A DNA stretch of 64,000 nucleotides from Rhodanobacter sp. FDAARGOS 1247 (GCF_016889805.1 NZ_CP069535.1:992001-1056000); one strand, 5' to 3'. Shown: positions 1-9,436, counted from the first letter of the stretch. Program-made: numbers and translations. The notes: generated from the letters alone by a model not told the origin.

Positions 1-2
1 CC

Positions 3-3000
3 GAGGGCGTCCGCCTGCTTGGGCAGTCCGTCGATGTGGTCGACCACGTCATGGGCCAGTTCGATGCCGCCGAGCCGCAACTGCCGAACGCGGACGTGCT
101 CACCGCGCAGATCGTCCACATGCGCGACGACTATCCCGAGTCGCGCGTGGCGCACGTCGTGTTCGAGCCACAGATCGACGAGCTCGAGCCGGTGCAGCCG
201 GCAACCCCGACCGATCATGCGTTTGTGGATCATGCGGGTGTCGACGAGGCGATCATGGCCGCTTCCCTAGAAGCCGGCATGGCCGAGGCCCGGTCGGCGG
301 GGAATGATGCGCAGGACGTCCATCCGGATGATGCGCATCACGCCGAGGTGACCGCCGAGCTGGCGGCCGCGCTCGACGCATTTGCACCCGAGGAGGTGGC
401 TGCCGAGCGCGCCGCAGCAGAACAGGCTGCCGCCGAGAAGCTGGCTGCCGAGCAGGCTGCCGCGGAACGCGCTGCCGCCGAGAGGCTGGCTGCCGAGCAG
501 GCTGCCGCGGAACGCGCTGCCGCCGAGAAACTGGCCGCCGAGCAGGCCGCCGCGGAACGCGCTGCCGCCGAGAAGCTGGCTGCCGAGCAGGCCGCCGCGC
601 AACGTGCTGCTGCCGAGAAACTGGCTGCCGAGCAGGCTGCCGCGGAACGTGCTGCCGCCGAGAAGCTGGCTGCCGAGCAGGCCGCCGCGGAACGCGCTGC
701 CGCCGAGAAGCAGGCTGCCGAGCAGGCTGCCGCGGAACGCGCTGCTGCCGAGAAGCTGGCTGCCGAACAGGCTGCCGCGAAGCGGGCCGAATCCGAAGCC
801 GTGGCGAAGGTCGATGCCGCACCGACGCCGGAATCCGCTCACGCCCCGGCGAGCCTCGGCCATATCGATGCCGACCTGCTGGAAGTCTTCATCGACGAGG
901 CCCGCGAGATTCTGGACCACGCCGATGGCGTCCTGGCCCAGTGGCACGCCGATTCGGCCGACCTGTCGCACGTGGCCGAACTGCAGCGTGACCTGCATAC
1001 CCTCAAGGGTGGTGCGCGCATCGCCGGTCTGATGGCGGTGGGCGATCTCAGCCACGCCATCGAAACCCTGCTCGAGAAGCCGATCCGCGACACGGCCAAG
1101 ACCGCGCCGCTGATTTCCGCGCTGGAAGCGAGCTTTGACCAGTTGCACTCGATGGTGCAGCAGGTTTCGCAGGGTCAGGTGTCCGACTATCCGCAGGGCA
1201 TGATCGATCATCTGCTGGCGCTGGCCGGTGAAACCACGTTCGCCGACGATGCCTCGCTGGCCGCTGCGGTCATGGCGACCCCGGCCGTCGCAGCCGTGGC
1301 GTCTGCACCGCGTCAGGGCGCCACCACCGACTCCGACCTGCCCGAGCTGATGCCCGAGGCCGAGGAAGAGGTGCGGTCGTCGCAGGAACAGATCCGCGTT
1401 CGCGCCGACCTGCTCGACAGCCTGGTCAACCATGCCGGCGAAGTGGCGATCTACCGTTCGCGACTGGAACAGCAGGTTGCCGGTTACCGTTTCAACCTGG
1501 TCGAGCTGGAACAGACGGTGGCCCGTCTGCGCAGCCAGCTGCGCATGCTGGAAATCGAGACCGAGGCGCAGATCATCGCGCGCTTCCAGCGCGAGCATCG
1601 CGAAGCGGGCCTCACCGTGTTCGATCCGCTCGAGCTCGACCGCTACTCGCAGCTGCAGCAGTATTCGCGTGCACTGGCCGAGTCGGTATCCGACCTGGTG
1701 TCCATCCAGAACATGCTGGACGAGCTGACGCGCCAGGCCGAGACCCTGCTGATCCAGCAGTCGCGGGTCAGTACCGAACTGCAGGACGGTTTGCTGCGCA
1801 CCCGCATGCTGCCGTTCGACACGATGGTGCCGAACCTGCGTCGCACCTTGCGTCAGGCGGCGCAGGAAGAGCACAAGCAGGCCCAGCTGTACGTGGACGG
1901 TGCCCACGGTGAAATGGACCGCAACCTGCTGGATCGAATCAAGGCCCCGTTCGAGCACATGCTGCGCAACGCGATCGCCCACGGCATCGAGAGCCCGGCG
2001 GATCGCCGCAAGGCCGGCAAGCCGGTCGAGGGCTCGGTGCACATCACGGTGGCCCGCGAGGCGACCGAGGTGGTGGTGCGGGTCAGCGACGACGGTCGCG
2101 GCCTGAACCGCGAAGCCATCCGCAAGCGCGGCATCGAGCGCGGCCTGCTGCGTGCCGAGACCAAGCCGACCGACAACCAGTTGCTGTCACTGATCACCCA
2201 GCCGGGCTTCTCCACCGCCAGCACGGTGACCCAGCTGGCTGGCCGTGGCGTCGGCATGGACGTGGTCGCCAACGAGATCAAGCAGCTCGGCGGTTCACTG
2301 TCGATCGAGTCGGAAGAAGGCCAGGGCAGCACCTTCATCCTGCGCCTGCCGTTCACGCTCGCGGTGACCCAGGCCATCCTGGTGCGCATCGGCGAGGCGA
2401 CCTTCGCGATCCCGATGACCTCGGTGCAGGGCGTGGCCCGGGTCAATCCGGAAGAGCTGACCGCCCTGATGGCGCAGGACGAGCCGTCGTTCAACTACGG
2501 CAACGAGGCGTTCGGCATTCATGATCTGGCCGAGTTGCTCGGTCTGCCGCCGGGTCTGCCGGCCGAAGACGAACAGCAGCCGCTGTTGCTGACCCGCGCA
2601 GGCGACCTGCGCGCGGCGATCCGCATCGACGCGGTGCTGGGTTCGCGCGAGATCGTGGTGAAGTCGGTGGGCCCGCAGATCAGTTCGGTGCCCGGCCTGC
2701 TCGGCGCCACGATCATGGGCGACGGCTCGGTGCTGATCATTCTCGATCTGGCGCCGCTGGTGCGTCACGGCATGATCCGCCGCGACCAGCGCCTGTCCGA
2801 AGGCCTCAGCGCGGTGCAGGCGCCGGTGGTCGAGGAAGTCCAGGTGCGTCCGCTGGTGATGGTGGTCGACGACTCCATCACCATGCGCAAGGTCACCGGC
2901 CGCGTGCTGGAACGCCACGAGTACGAGGTCAGCACGGCAAAGGACGGTGTCGATGCGCTGGAGAAGCTGCACGAGCGCGTGCCCGACCTGATGCTGCTCG

Positions 3001-3236
3001 ACATCGAAATGCCGCGCATGGACGGTTACGAGCTGGCGACCCACATGAAGGCCGACCCGCGACTGCGCGACGTGCCGATCATCATGATCACCTCGCGCAG
3101 CGGCGACAAGCATCGCCAGCGAGCGTTCGACATCGGCGTGGATCGTTACCTCGGCAAGCCGTACCAGGAAGCGGAGCTGCTGGTGCAGATCGGCGAAGTA
3201 TTGGAGCAGCGAGCAACGGAGCCTGTTCATGACTGA
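3..3236 (+). CDS. chpA: ChpA/PilL-type hybrid chemotaxis histidine kinase (5' end outside window)
   Basis: The frame is open from the first bases, so the N-terminal part, probably further Hpt domains, lies outside the window. Visible order: an Ala/Glu-rich linker with 15-residue repeats, an Hpt domain (LHTLKGGARIAG, His at visible residue about 332), a CheA dimerisation helix, a HATPase (N box near HMLRNAIAHG, then SDDGRG and GRGVGMDVV), a CheW domain, and a C-terminal receiver (VVDDS, MLLDIEMPRMDG with Asp about 1000, and a Lys in GKPYQE). This is the ChpA plan of the Pil-Chp system, which controls twitching motility and type IV pilus output. Its stop codon overlaps the next start by 8 bases. 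Confidence 0.93.
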   Translation, partial: EGVRLLGQSVDVVDHVMGQFDAAEPQLPNADVLTAQIVHMRDDYPESRVAHVVFEPQIDELEPVQPATPTDHAFVDHAGVDEAIMAASLEAGMAEARSAGNDAQDVHPDDAHHAEVTAELAAALDAFAPEEVAAERAAAEQAAAEKLAAEQAAAERAAAERLAAEQAAAERAAAEKLAAEQAAAERAAAEKLAAEQAAAQRAAAEKLAAEQAAAERAAAEKLAAEQAAAERAAAEKQAAEQAAAERAAAEKLAAEQAAAKRAESEAVAKVDAAPTPESAHAPASLGHIDADLLEVFIDEAREILDHADGVLAQWHADSADLSHVAELQRDLHTLKGGARIAGLMAVGDLSHAIETLLEKPIRDTAKTAPLISALEASFDQLHSMVQQVSQGQVSDYPQGMIDHLLALAGETTFADDASLAAAVMATPAVAAVASAPRQGATTDSDLPELMPEAEEEVRSSQEQIRVRADLLDSLVNHAGEVAIYRSRLEQQVAGYRFNLVELEQTVARLRSQLRMLEIETEAQIIARFQREHREAGLTVFDPLELDRYSQLQQYSRALAESVSDLVSIQNMLDELTRQAETLLIQQSRVSTELQDGLLRTRMLPFDTMVPNLRRTLRQAAQEEHKQAQLYVDGAHGEMDRNLLDRIKAPFEHMLRNAIAHGIESPADRRKAGKPVEGSVHITVAREATEVVVRVSDDGRGLNREAIRKRGIERGLLRAETKPTDNQLLSLITQPGFSTASTVTQLAGRGVGMDVVANEIKQLGGSLSIESEEGQGSTFILRLPFTLAVTQAILVRIGEATFAIPMTSVQGVARVNPEELTALMAQDEPSFNYGNEAFGIHDLAELLGLPPGLPAEDEQQPLLLTRAGDLRAAIRIDAVLGSREIVVKSVGPQISSVPGLLGATIMGDGSVLIILDLAPLVRHGMIRRDQRLSEGLSAVQAPVVEEVQVRPLVMVVDDSITMRKVTGRVLERHEYEVSTAKDGVDALEKLHERVPDLMLLDIEMPRMDGYELATHMKADPRLRDVPIIMITSRSGDKHRQRAFDIGVDRYLGKPYQEAELLVQIGEVLEQRATEPVHD
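426..785 (+). repeat. Eight 45-bp in-frame tandem repeats in chpA
   Basis: Eight consecutive 45-bp units encode AAAEKLAAEQAAAER with few changes (K/R, L/Q, E/Q/K). The repeat stays in frame and is predicted to form a charged alanine-rich helix or coiled-coil spacer before the visible Hpt domain. It is coding low-complexity sequence, not a CRISPR array. Confidence 0.95.
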
Positions 3237-4974
3237 AATGGCGCCGGCGGTTGCCCTGCTGTTTGACGATACCGAACTGGTTGGCCAGCTGCGCGAGGCG
3301 CTGCAGGAACGTGGTGCACGCATCGTGCACGAGGGCGGGGTTTCCAGCCTGAGTCGTGAACTGCTGCGGCAGGTGGGCGCCGACGTGCTGGTCATCAACC
3401 TGGACGACAGCGCCGACGATGCGCTCGATCACCTGTACGACGTGATCGACGACGAACGCCCCCGGGTGGTCTTCAATGATGCGCAGGCCAGCCGCTCGCT
3501 GGCCGGCTGGGATCGCGACCGCTGGGCGCGACATCTGGCCGTCAAGGTGCTGGCGGCCGGTGATGTGGACCCGCCGCGCCCGGACGGTCCACACCTCGTC
3601 GACATGCCAGCTGCCGTGGCTCCGCCGCCGACCGTGACGCCGACTCCCGTCGCTGCCGCCGAGCCCGTCGAACCGGCTGCAGCGCCGGAACCGGTGGTCG
3701 ACGAAGTGGTGGATGTCGCTCCGACGATGGCGGCAGCGGAACCCGACGCGGACGATTTCCTGCCCGTGCACGACGACGCGGATGGCCAGCACGAGCAGAT
3801 CGCCACCGCCGAATCGGAGAACCTGGCGGCAGAGCTCGAGGCCTTGCTGGCCTCGGGTGATTTGCCAGCCGAAGACGAGGTCACCTCGGGCCCCGGCCTG
3901 CGTTTCGTGGATGACCTCGAGCCGCCGCCACTCCACGATGGCAATTTCCATGATGCAGGCGCGGCCGGACCGGCAGCGGACTTCGACGTGGTGGCGACCG
4001 TTGACGCGCCGCCGGCGGAAGCAGCGCCGGTGCTGGCCAGCGTGACGCCGCCGACGTTCCAGATCGATCATCTCGAACTGTCTGCCCTGGTCGATACCGG
4101 CGCGGCCACGACGCCGGCTTCGGCGCCGCATCCGCTCATGGCCGACAACGCGCCGGGCGTACGCGCGCCGGATGCATGGAGCCTGGTCGACGAAGACGCG
4201 GCGCCAGCGGCACCGGAAAAGCCCGATGCCGGCATGTTCGGCATCGAGAAGATGAGTGCGGCCGATTTTCTTGCGCCCGATGCCGATGCGGTCGCGGCGG
4301 ATATCGAGCCGGTGATGAGTCTCGAGCTGGTTTCGATGGAAGAGGCCGTCGCACCGCAACCCTACGAACGCGTGATCGACCACGAGATGGTGCTGGACGA
4401 ACTGGGCAGCGCGCTGAGCCGGGTGGTAGTGCTTGGCGCCGCCACCGATGGCGTCGATTCGGTCTGTGCCTTCCTGGCAGCGTTGCCTGTGACCACGCGG
4501 CTGACCTTCCTGCATACCCAGCACGTGGGCGAACAGTCCGATGTGGCGCTGGCGGAGAAGTTCAAGGCGCATTGCGCGTTGCCCGTGCGACTGGCCGAAC
4601 AGGGCCGTCGCGCCGGATCGGGTGAGGTGTTGATGGTGCCGGCGGGCCAGCAGGTGCGCCTGCGCCGTGACGGCAGCATCGAGCTGCAGGCCACCGGCGG
4701 CGAGTCCGCCGAAGCACCGTCGATCGACGCCAGCCTGACCATGGCGGCGAGCGTGTTTGGCCGCGATGCACTGGCGATCGTTTTCGCGGGGCGCGGCAAC
4801 GATGCGGTGGCCGGCGCGCAGGCGGTCCACGATCGTGGCGGCCAGGTCTGGGTAGAGTCGTCGTCCGGGGAACATTTCGCTGACATGGTCAGCGGGATCT
4901 TCGCCGAGCGGCTGGTCAGTTTTTCCGGCACGCCGACCGAGTTGGCGGCGCGCCTGATCGAGGTGTTTCCATGA
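3229..4974 (+). CDS. ChpB-like protein: receiver-like N terminus and degenerate CheB methylesterase domain
   Basis: 581 aa. Residues 1-115 resemble a receiver fold, but the expected phospho-acceptor position reads VLVINLDD, so phosphorylation is doubtful. Residues 120-385 are an acidic, Ala/Pro-rich linker. Residues 390-581 align with the CheB esterase domain. The CheB catalytic Ser motif (GASTGG) is here GAATDG with Ala405. The catalytic His (TQH, His432) and Asp (GRGNDA, Asp525) appear to be kept. It sits between chpA and chpC with overlapping ends, the position of chpB in the Pseudomonas cluster. Loss of the Ser suggests a regulatory or structural role rather than demethylation of the pilus chemoreceptor; that is inference. 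Confidence 0.75.
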   Translation: MTEMAPAVALLFDDTELVGQLREALQERGARIVHEGGVSSLSRELLRQVGADVLVINLDDSADDALDHLYDVIDDERPRVVFNDAQASRSLAGWDRDRWARHLAVKVLAAGDVDPPRPDGPHLVDMPAAVAPPPTVTPTPVAAAEPVEPAAAPEPVVDEVVDVAPTMAAAEPDADDFLPVHDDADGQHEQIATAESENLAAELEALLASGDLPAEDEVTSGPGLRFVDDLEPPPLHDGNFHDAGAAGPAADFDVVATVDAPPAEAAPVLASVTPPTFQIDHLELSALVDTGAATTPASAPHPLMADNAPGVRAPDAWSLVDEDAAPAAPEKPDAGMFGIEKMSAADFLAPDADAVAADIEPVMSLELVSMEEAVAPQPYERVIDHEMVLDELGSALSRVVVLGAATDGVDSVCAFLAALPVTTRLTFLHTQHVGEQSDVALAEKFKAHCALPVRLAEQGRRAGSGEVLMVPAGQQVRLRRDGSIELQATGGESAEAPSIDASLTMAASVFGRDALAIVFAGRGNDAVAGAQAVHDRGGQVWVESSSGEHFADMVSGIFAERLVSFSGTPTELAARLIEVFP

Positions 4975-5495
4975 GTGATCCGCTGCCGCGTGAAATCCGC
5001 TGCGTCCTGGTGCCGGTAGGCAACCAGCGCCTGCTGTTGCCCAACGCCAACATCGCCGAAGTGATCACCCAGAGCACGCCCGAGCCGCTGCCCGGCGCCC
5101 CCGCCTGGATGCTGGGACGGATCCAGTGGCGTGGCTGGCGCGTGCCGCTGGTGTCATTTGCCGAACTGGCCGGCACCGAGGCGGGCGACGCCGACCTGAG
5201 CGTGCGCGTGGCCGTGTTGAAGGCGCTTGGCGGCAACCCGAAGCTGCCGTTCATCGCGGTGCTGACCCAGGGCTTCCCGCGCCTGACCACGTTGAACGCC
5301 GAGCTGATCATTCCCACCCATGACGGCAAGCCCTTGCAGCCGGGCGTGCGCGCCCATGTGCTGGTGCGCGATGACGTGGCGATGATTCCTGACCTGGAAT
5401 GGATCGAGGCCACCTTGCTCGACCTGTACGACGATTCCGGGGTGATGGACACCGTCGAGACGGTGGAAGACGGCTCGGTCGACGCCGACGACTGA
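4971..5495 (+). CDS. chpC: CheW-domain protein ChpC
   Basis: 174 aa, essentially a single CheW-like domain (IRCVLVPVGNQRLLLPNANIAEV near the start, then GAPAWMLGRIQWRGWRVPLVSF). CheW-like proteins couple a chemoreceptor to a CheA kinase, here presumably ChpA. The start ATG overlaps the stop of the preceding gene by 4 bases, consistent with translational coupling in a chpA-chpB-chpC operon. It is the last gene of the operon; a convergent rsmE follows 77 bases later. Confidence 0.85.
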   Translation: MSDPLPREIRCVLVPVGNQRLLLPNANIAEVITQSTPEPLPGAPAWMLGRIQWRGWRVPLVSFAELAGTEAGDADLSVRVAVLKALGGNPKLPFIAVLTQGFPRLTTLNAELIIPTHDGKPLQPGVRAHVLVRDDVAMIPDLEWIEATLLDLYDDSGVMDTVETVEDGSVDADD

Positions 5496-5529
5496 GAGGT
5501 CGCGGCTTGTTTCAAGTTTCCGGGGCGAG

Positions 5530-5571
5530 TCTCGTGGCGGTGATTTCGGGGCGGTGATCTCGGGGCGGTGA
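5530..5571. repeat. Three 14-bp direct repeats between convergent genes
   Basis: Three adjacent units, TCTCGTGGCGGTGA, TTTCGGGGCGGTGA and TCTCGGGGCGGTGA, fill most of the gap between the stop codons of chpC and rsmE. No terminator-like hairpin with a T tract is seen here. Confidence 0.85.
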
Positions 5572-5572
5572 A

Positions 5573-6307
5573 TCAGCCGTCGCCGTGCAGCGCCTGCAGG
5601 GCCGCCATGGCGGCCAGCCCCGCCGTTTCCGTGCGCAGGATGCGCGGGCCCAGTCGCAATCCCTCGAAACCGGTCCGGGTCAGCGCGTCGATGTCGCGCT
5701 CGCCCAGGCCGCCTTCCGGGCCGATCACCAGCAGGCCGCCGGCGGCCCCGAAGCGCAGTTCGCGGGCCGAACGAGCGCCCTCCGGCAACAGGGCAAGACG
5801 CAACGCACCGTCATCGGCGAGCCCGGCCAGCCAGCCGGCCAGTGGCTGTGCCGGGGTGATCTCGGGCAACCGCGCGCGTCCGCATTGTTCGCAGGCGCTG
5901 GCCGCGACTGCACGCCAGTGGGCCAGCCGCTTTTCGGCACGTGCGGGGTCCAGCTTCACTTCCGAACGTTCGGTGAGCAGCGGCACGATGCGGACGGCGC
6001 CAAGCTCGGTGGCCTTCTGCACGATCAGGTCCATCTTCTCGCCCCGCGCCACGCCCTGGGCCAGGGTCAGTGGCAGGGGCGACTCGTTCTGCACGGGCAG
6101 CTTCGCGTCGATCCGCACTCGCAGGTCGCGCTTGCCCAGCGCCACGATGGTCGCGTCGTAGTCGCTGCCGTCGCCGTTGAACACGGTGAGCGGGTCGCCC
6201 GCATTCATGCGCAGCACCCGGCCGACGTGCTCGGCGGCCTGGGCCGGCAAGGCGATTTCCGCCGAGACGCTGAGTGGCTGGTCGAGGTGGATACGGATCG
6301 TGCGCAT
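5573..6307 (-). CDS. rsmE: 16S rRNA m3U1498 methyltransferase RsmE
   Basis: 244 aa, the usual RsmE length. The N-terminal PUA-like part (RIHLDQPL...HVGRVLRM) is followed by a SPOUT-class methyltransferase domain with the family hallmarks GPEGGLGERD and LGPRILRTETA, where the trefoil knot binds SAM. It methylates N3 of U1498 in 16S rRNA on the assembled small subunit. Also fitting is GEKMDLIVQKATELG in the middle. The gene converges with the chp operon and is followed on the same strand, upstream, by bioA. Confidence 0.95.
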   Translation of the reverse strand: MRTIRIHLDQPLSVSAEIALPAQAAEHVGRVLRMNAGDPLTVFNGDGSDYDATIVALGKRDLRVRIDAKLPVQNESPLPLTLAQGVARGEKMDLIVQKATELGAVRIVPLLTERSEVKLDPARAEKRLAHWRAVAASACEQCGRARLPEITPAQPLAGWLAGLADDGALRLALLPEGARSARELRFGAAGGLLVIGPEGGLGERDIDALTRTGFEGLRLGPRILRTETAGLAAMAALQALHGDG

Positions 6308-6379
6308 GGGAACCGGATGGCATGGAGCGGTCGCCCAGCATAGCGCGGGCGCGTGCCCTGGACAGGCCTCGCGCCCCGT

Positions 6380-7780
6380 TCAGTGGCTGACGGCGCACTC
6401 GATTCCGGCGATGGCCGTGTCGACCAGCAGGTCGATTTCCGCCGTGCTGACCACGTAGGGCGGCATGAAATAGATCACGTCGCCCAGCGGTCGCAACAGC
6501 ACGCCGTGCTCCAGGCCGTGCAGGTAGACGCGCAAGCCCCGCCGCTGTTGTGCCGGGAACGGTCGCCGGCTGGCCTTGTCGGCGACCAGCTCCACCGCCG
6601 CGATCATGCCGGTCTGGCGCACGTCGGCGACATGCGGGTGATCGCGCAGGGCCTCCAGCCGGCGACCCAGATGGACGGCCAAATGACGGTTGCGCTCCAG
6701 CACCGATTCGTCGCGGAAGATTGCCAGCGTCTCCAGCGCCACGCGGCAGGCCAGCGGATTGCCGGTGTAGCTGTGCGAGTGCAGGAACGCCTTGCCGGCA
6801 TTGTGTTCGGCGTAAAAAGCCTGGTAGATCGCCTCGCTGGTCAGCACGGCCGACAGGGGCAGGAAACCGCCGGTCAGTCCCTTCGACAGGCACATGAAAT
6901 CCGGCGACACGCCGCTGCGCCCGGATGCTGCAGGGGCCTGTTCGCAGGCGAACAGCGTACCGGTACGGCCGAAGCCCACGGCGATCTCGTCGGCGATGAA
7001 GTGCACGGCGAACTCGTCGCACAGCGCGCGCAGGCCGGTGAGATACGCCGGGTGATACATGCGCATGCCGCCGGCGCATTGCACCAGCGGCTCGACGATC
7101 ACCGCGCAGGTTTCGTGCGCGTGCTGCTCGAGCAGCACGCGCAGGGCGGCGAGGGCGCGCGTAGCCGCCTGTTCGGGCGATTCGCCGGGTTCGGCCTGAT
7201 AAGTATCCGCCGACGGCGCCAGGAACGGCGTCAGCAGCAGCGGCGCGTAGGTCTTGCGGTACAGCGCGACATCGCTCACCGACAGCGCGCCCAGGGTCTC
7301 GCCGTGATAGCTGCCGGTCAGCGCGATGAAGCGGGTCTTCTCGCCGTGGCCCTGGTTGAGCCAGTAGTGGAAGCTCATCTTCAGCGCTACTTCGATCGCC
7401 GCCGAACCATTGTCGGCGTAGAACACCCGATCCAGTCCGGGCGGCGTGATCCTTGCCAGCTCTTCGGCCAGCGCGATGGCCGGTTCGTGGGTGAAACCGG
7501 CGAAGATCACGTGTTCGAGCGTGCGCGCCTGCTCGGCCAGGGCCGCGGCGATGCGCGGATTGGCATGGCCGAACAGGTTGGTCCACCACGAACTGATGCC
7601 GTCCAGGTAGCGCTTGCCGTTGGCATCGACGAGCCAGGCGCCCTCGCCCCGCACGATCGGCAGCATCGGCACGCTGTTCGAGCCCGTGGGGTCGTGATCG
7701 TGCATCTGGGTGCAGGGGTGCCAGACATGGCGCAGGTCGCGCGCCGCGAGCGCCGTGTTGCCGTTTGCGAGGTTGGTCAT
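6380..7780 (-). CDS. bioA: Adenosylmethionine-8-amino-7-oxononanoate aminotransferase BioA
   Basis: 466 aa. Class III PLP aminotransferase that makes 7,8-diaminopelargonate (DAPA) from KAPA in biotin synthesis, using SAM as amino donor. Motifs: RHVWHPCTQMHDH at the N terminus (typical BioA opening), DGISSWWTNLFGHANP, DEIAVGFGRTGT with the cofactor-binding Asp, and CLSKGLTGG with the PLP Lys at residue 300. The open frame extends far upstream, but the BioA opening begins just after the ATG at 7780, so that start is chosen; a GspN-like gene starts divergently 67 bases away. No other bio gene is in the window. Confidence 0.93.
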   Translation of the reverse strand: MTNLANGNTALAARDLRHVWHPCTQMHDHDPTGSNSVPMLPIVRGEGAWLVDANGKRYLDGISSWWTNLFGHANPRIAAALAEQARTLEHVIFAGFTHEPAIALAEELARITPPGLDRVFYADNGSAAIEVALKMSFHYWLNQGHGEKTRFIALTGSYHGETLGALSVSDVALYRKTYAPLLLTPFLAPSADTYQAEPGESPEQAATRALAALRVLLEQHAHETCAVIVEPLVQCAGGMRMYHPAYLTGLRALCDEFAVHFIADEIAVGFGRTGTLFACEQAPAASGRSGVSPDFMCLSKGLTGGFLPLSAVLTSEAIYQAFYAEHNAGKAFLHSHSYTGNPLACRVALETLAIFRDESVLERNRHLAVHLGRRLEALRDHPHVADVRQTGMIAAVELVADKASRRPFPAQQRRGLRVYLHGLEHGVLLRPLGDVIYFMPPYVVSTAEIDLLVDTAIAGIECAVSH

Positions 7781-7847
7781 CCGGCTATCATCGGTGCAGC
7801 GCGACAGTCGCTCAAGCCCGTGCATCGTCCCACCTGGAATTACACGC

Positions 7848-8633
7848 TTGAAGTCATTGCGAACTTGCCTGATCGGTTTCGTCCTGTTGCTGGTGCTGGC
7901 CGCCGCGCTGCTGTGCTTCCTGCCCGCGCGCTGGGCGCTGCCGTGGATCGAGCCGTCGCTGCACGGCATCCGTCTGCAGCAGGTCAGCGGCAGCGTGTGG
8001 AACGGCCATGTCGGCGCTGTGATTGCGGCGGACGGGCGGACCCGCGGCCAGTTGCAATGGCAGCTGTCACGAAGCGCTCTGCTGGGCCAGCCGCGCCTGC
8101 GCCTGGACTTCGATGGGCCGCAGCTGCATCTTTCGGGCGGGCTGGAACGCCTGCCCGGTGATGAAGTGGAAGTGCGCGACGCGAACGTCCGGGCAAGCTC
8201 GACGGCGATCGGTGAGGAACTCGCCACGCCCTGGGGGAAACCGCGGGGCGAACTGCAACTGCAGGTTGCCCACGCGCGGCTGCGCGCAGGCTGGCCGATG
8301 CAGCTGGACGCGCAGGCGAGCTGGCACGACGCGGTCATGCGGACGCCGCAGGGCGACGTCGCACTGGGCGAATTGCAGGCCACCGCACAGGCACGGGGCG
8401 GAGTGATCGACGTGCAGCTGCGCGACGCCGGCAGCGGTCCGCTGCAGCTTGCCGGCGGGTTGCAGCTCAGTCCGCTGGGTTGGCGACTGGACGCCACGTT
8501 GCGCAGCCGACAGACTGATCCGATGCTGCGTCGCTGGCTGGCCACGCTGGCGGCACCGGCAGCGGACGGCAGTACGCATATCCGGCGCCATGGCGGACTG
8601 GCCGCCAATGCGCCGCCAGCGCCCACCCTTTGA
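7848..8633 (+). CDS. gspN: Type II secretion system protein N (GspN)-like
   Basis: About 261 aa from a TTG at 7848, chosen because a single N-terminal membrane anchor (residues 6-25, hydrophobic run ending FLPARWALPW) follows it at once and no ATG lies in a suitable place. The rest looks like the beta-rich periplasmic GspN domain: GIRLQQVSGSVWNGHVG near residue 45, repeated LQL/LRLDF strands, and a C-terminal tail without features. GspN is an inner-membrane-anchored accessory of type II secretion. No other secretion genes are adjacent, so the gene is an orphan here. Start uncertain. Confidence 0.72.
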   Translation: MKSLRTCLIGFVLLLVLAAALLCFLPARWALPWIEPSLHGIRLQQVSGSVWNGHVGAVIAADGRTRGQLQWQLSRSALLGQPRLRLDFDGPQLHLSGGLERLPGDEVEVRDANVRASSTAIGEELATPWGKPRGELQLQVAHARLRAGWPMQLDAQASWHDAVMRTPQGDVALGELQATAQARGGVIDVQLRDAGSGPLQLAGGLQLSPLGWRLDATLRSRQTDPMLRRWLATLAAPAADGSTHIRRHGGLAANAPPAPTL

Positions 8634-8648
8634 AGGAACGAGACCGGC

Positions 8649-9425
8649 ATGACTCCCGATATCGCCGCAACAGCCCTGTCAGCCGCCCGCGACGCGGCCG
8701 CGGCGGCCGCCGAGGTGATCCGCCACTACTGGCGTCGTGGCGTCGAGGTGGAACTGAAGTCCGACGCCACGCCGGTCACCGTGGCCGATCGCGAAGCCGA
8801 GCAGGCGATCCGGAAGATCCTGCAGGCCGCGTTGCCGCAGGCATCGATCTACGGCGAGGAGTTCGGCCTGGACGGCGAGCGCGGCGGCCTGCTGTGGCTG
8901 GTCGATCCGCTGGACGGCACCAAGAGCTTCGTGCGCCGCACGCCGTTCTTCTCCACCCAGATCGCCCTGATGGATGGCGACGAACTGGTGCTCGGCGTGT
9001 CGAGCGCGCCGGTCTACGGCGAGACGATGTGGGCCAGCGCCGGCGAAGGTGCCTGGCTGGACGGCGAACGCGTGCGCGTGGCGGCGACCGGCGAAATGGG
9101 CGCGGCCTCGATTTCCACCGGCAACATCCGGACCCTCACCGGCGACTCCCGCTGGGATGCGCTGGGCGCGCTGATCCGCGACAGCAACCGGATCCGCGGC
9201 TATGGCGACTTCTGCCACTACCACCTGCTGGCGCGCGGCAGCCTCGATCTGGTGATCGAGTCGGACGTGAACATCCTCGACGTGGCGGCACTGGCGGTGA
9301 TCGTGCGCGAGGCCGGCGGCGTGTTCACCGACCTGCATGGCGCTGCGCCGGGTCTGGACACGCGCAGCGTGCTGGCCGGCACGCCCGCGATCCACGCGCA
9401 GGCGCTGCAGCGCCTGCGGCGCTGA
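8649..9425 (+). CDS. Inositol monophosphatase family phosphatase (histidinol-phosphatase-like)
   Basis: 258 aa. Metal-dependent sugar/nucleotide phosphatase of the IMPase superfamily: KSDATPVTVADREAE, GEEFG, and the metal site WLVDPLDGTKSF are all present. The C-terminal metal motif, usually WDxAA, is here DVNILDVAAL, which points to the HisN-like branch (histidinol-phosphate to histidinol) rather than to CysQ or SuhB. There is a good ribosome-binding site (GAAGGAAC, 8632-8639). It leads a run with nudE and a second, CysQ-type member of the superfamily. The exact substrate is not settled by sequence. Confidence 0.85.
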   Translation: MTPDIAATALSAARDAAAAAAEVIRHYWRRGVEVELKSDATPVTVADREAEQAIRKILQAALPQASIYGEEFGLDGERGGLLWLVDPLDGTKSFVRRTPFFSTQIALMDGDELVLGVSSAPVYGETMWASAGEGAWLDGERVRVAATGEMGAASISTGNIRTLTGDSRWDALGALIRDSNRIRGYGDFCHYHLLARGSLDLVIESDVNILDVAALAVIVREAGGVFTDLHGAAPGLDTRSVLAGTPAIHAQALQRLRR

Positions 9426-9436
9426 GCCACGCGAGC

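Noticed and set aside
426..785. CRISPR-like regular repeats
   Set aside because: Units are contiguous without unique spacers and keep the reading frame of chpA.
267..2042. 591-codon minus-strand open frame over chpA
   Set aside because: Produced by the repeat array and GC bias. ChpA motifs on the plus strand are unambiguous.
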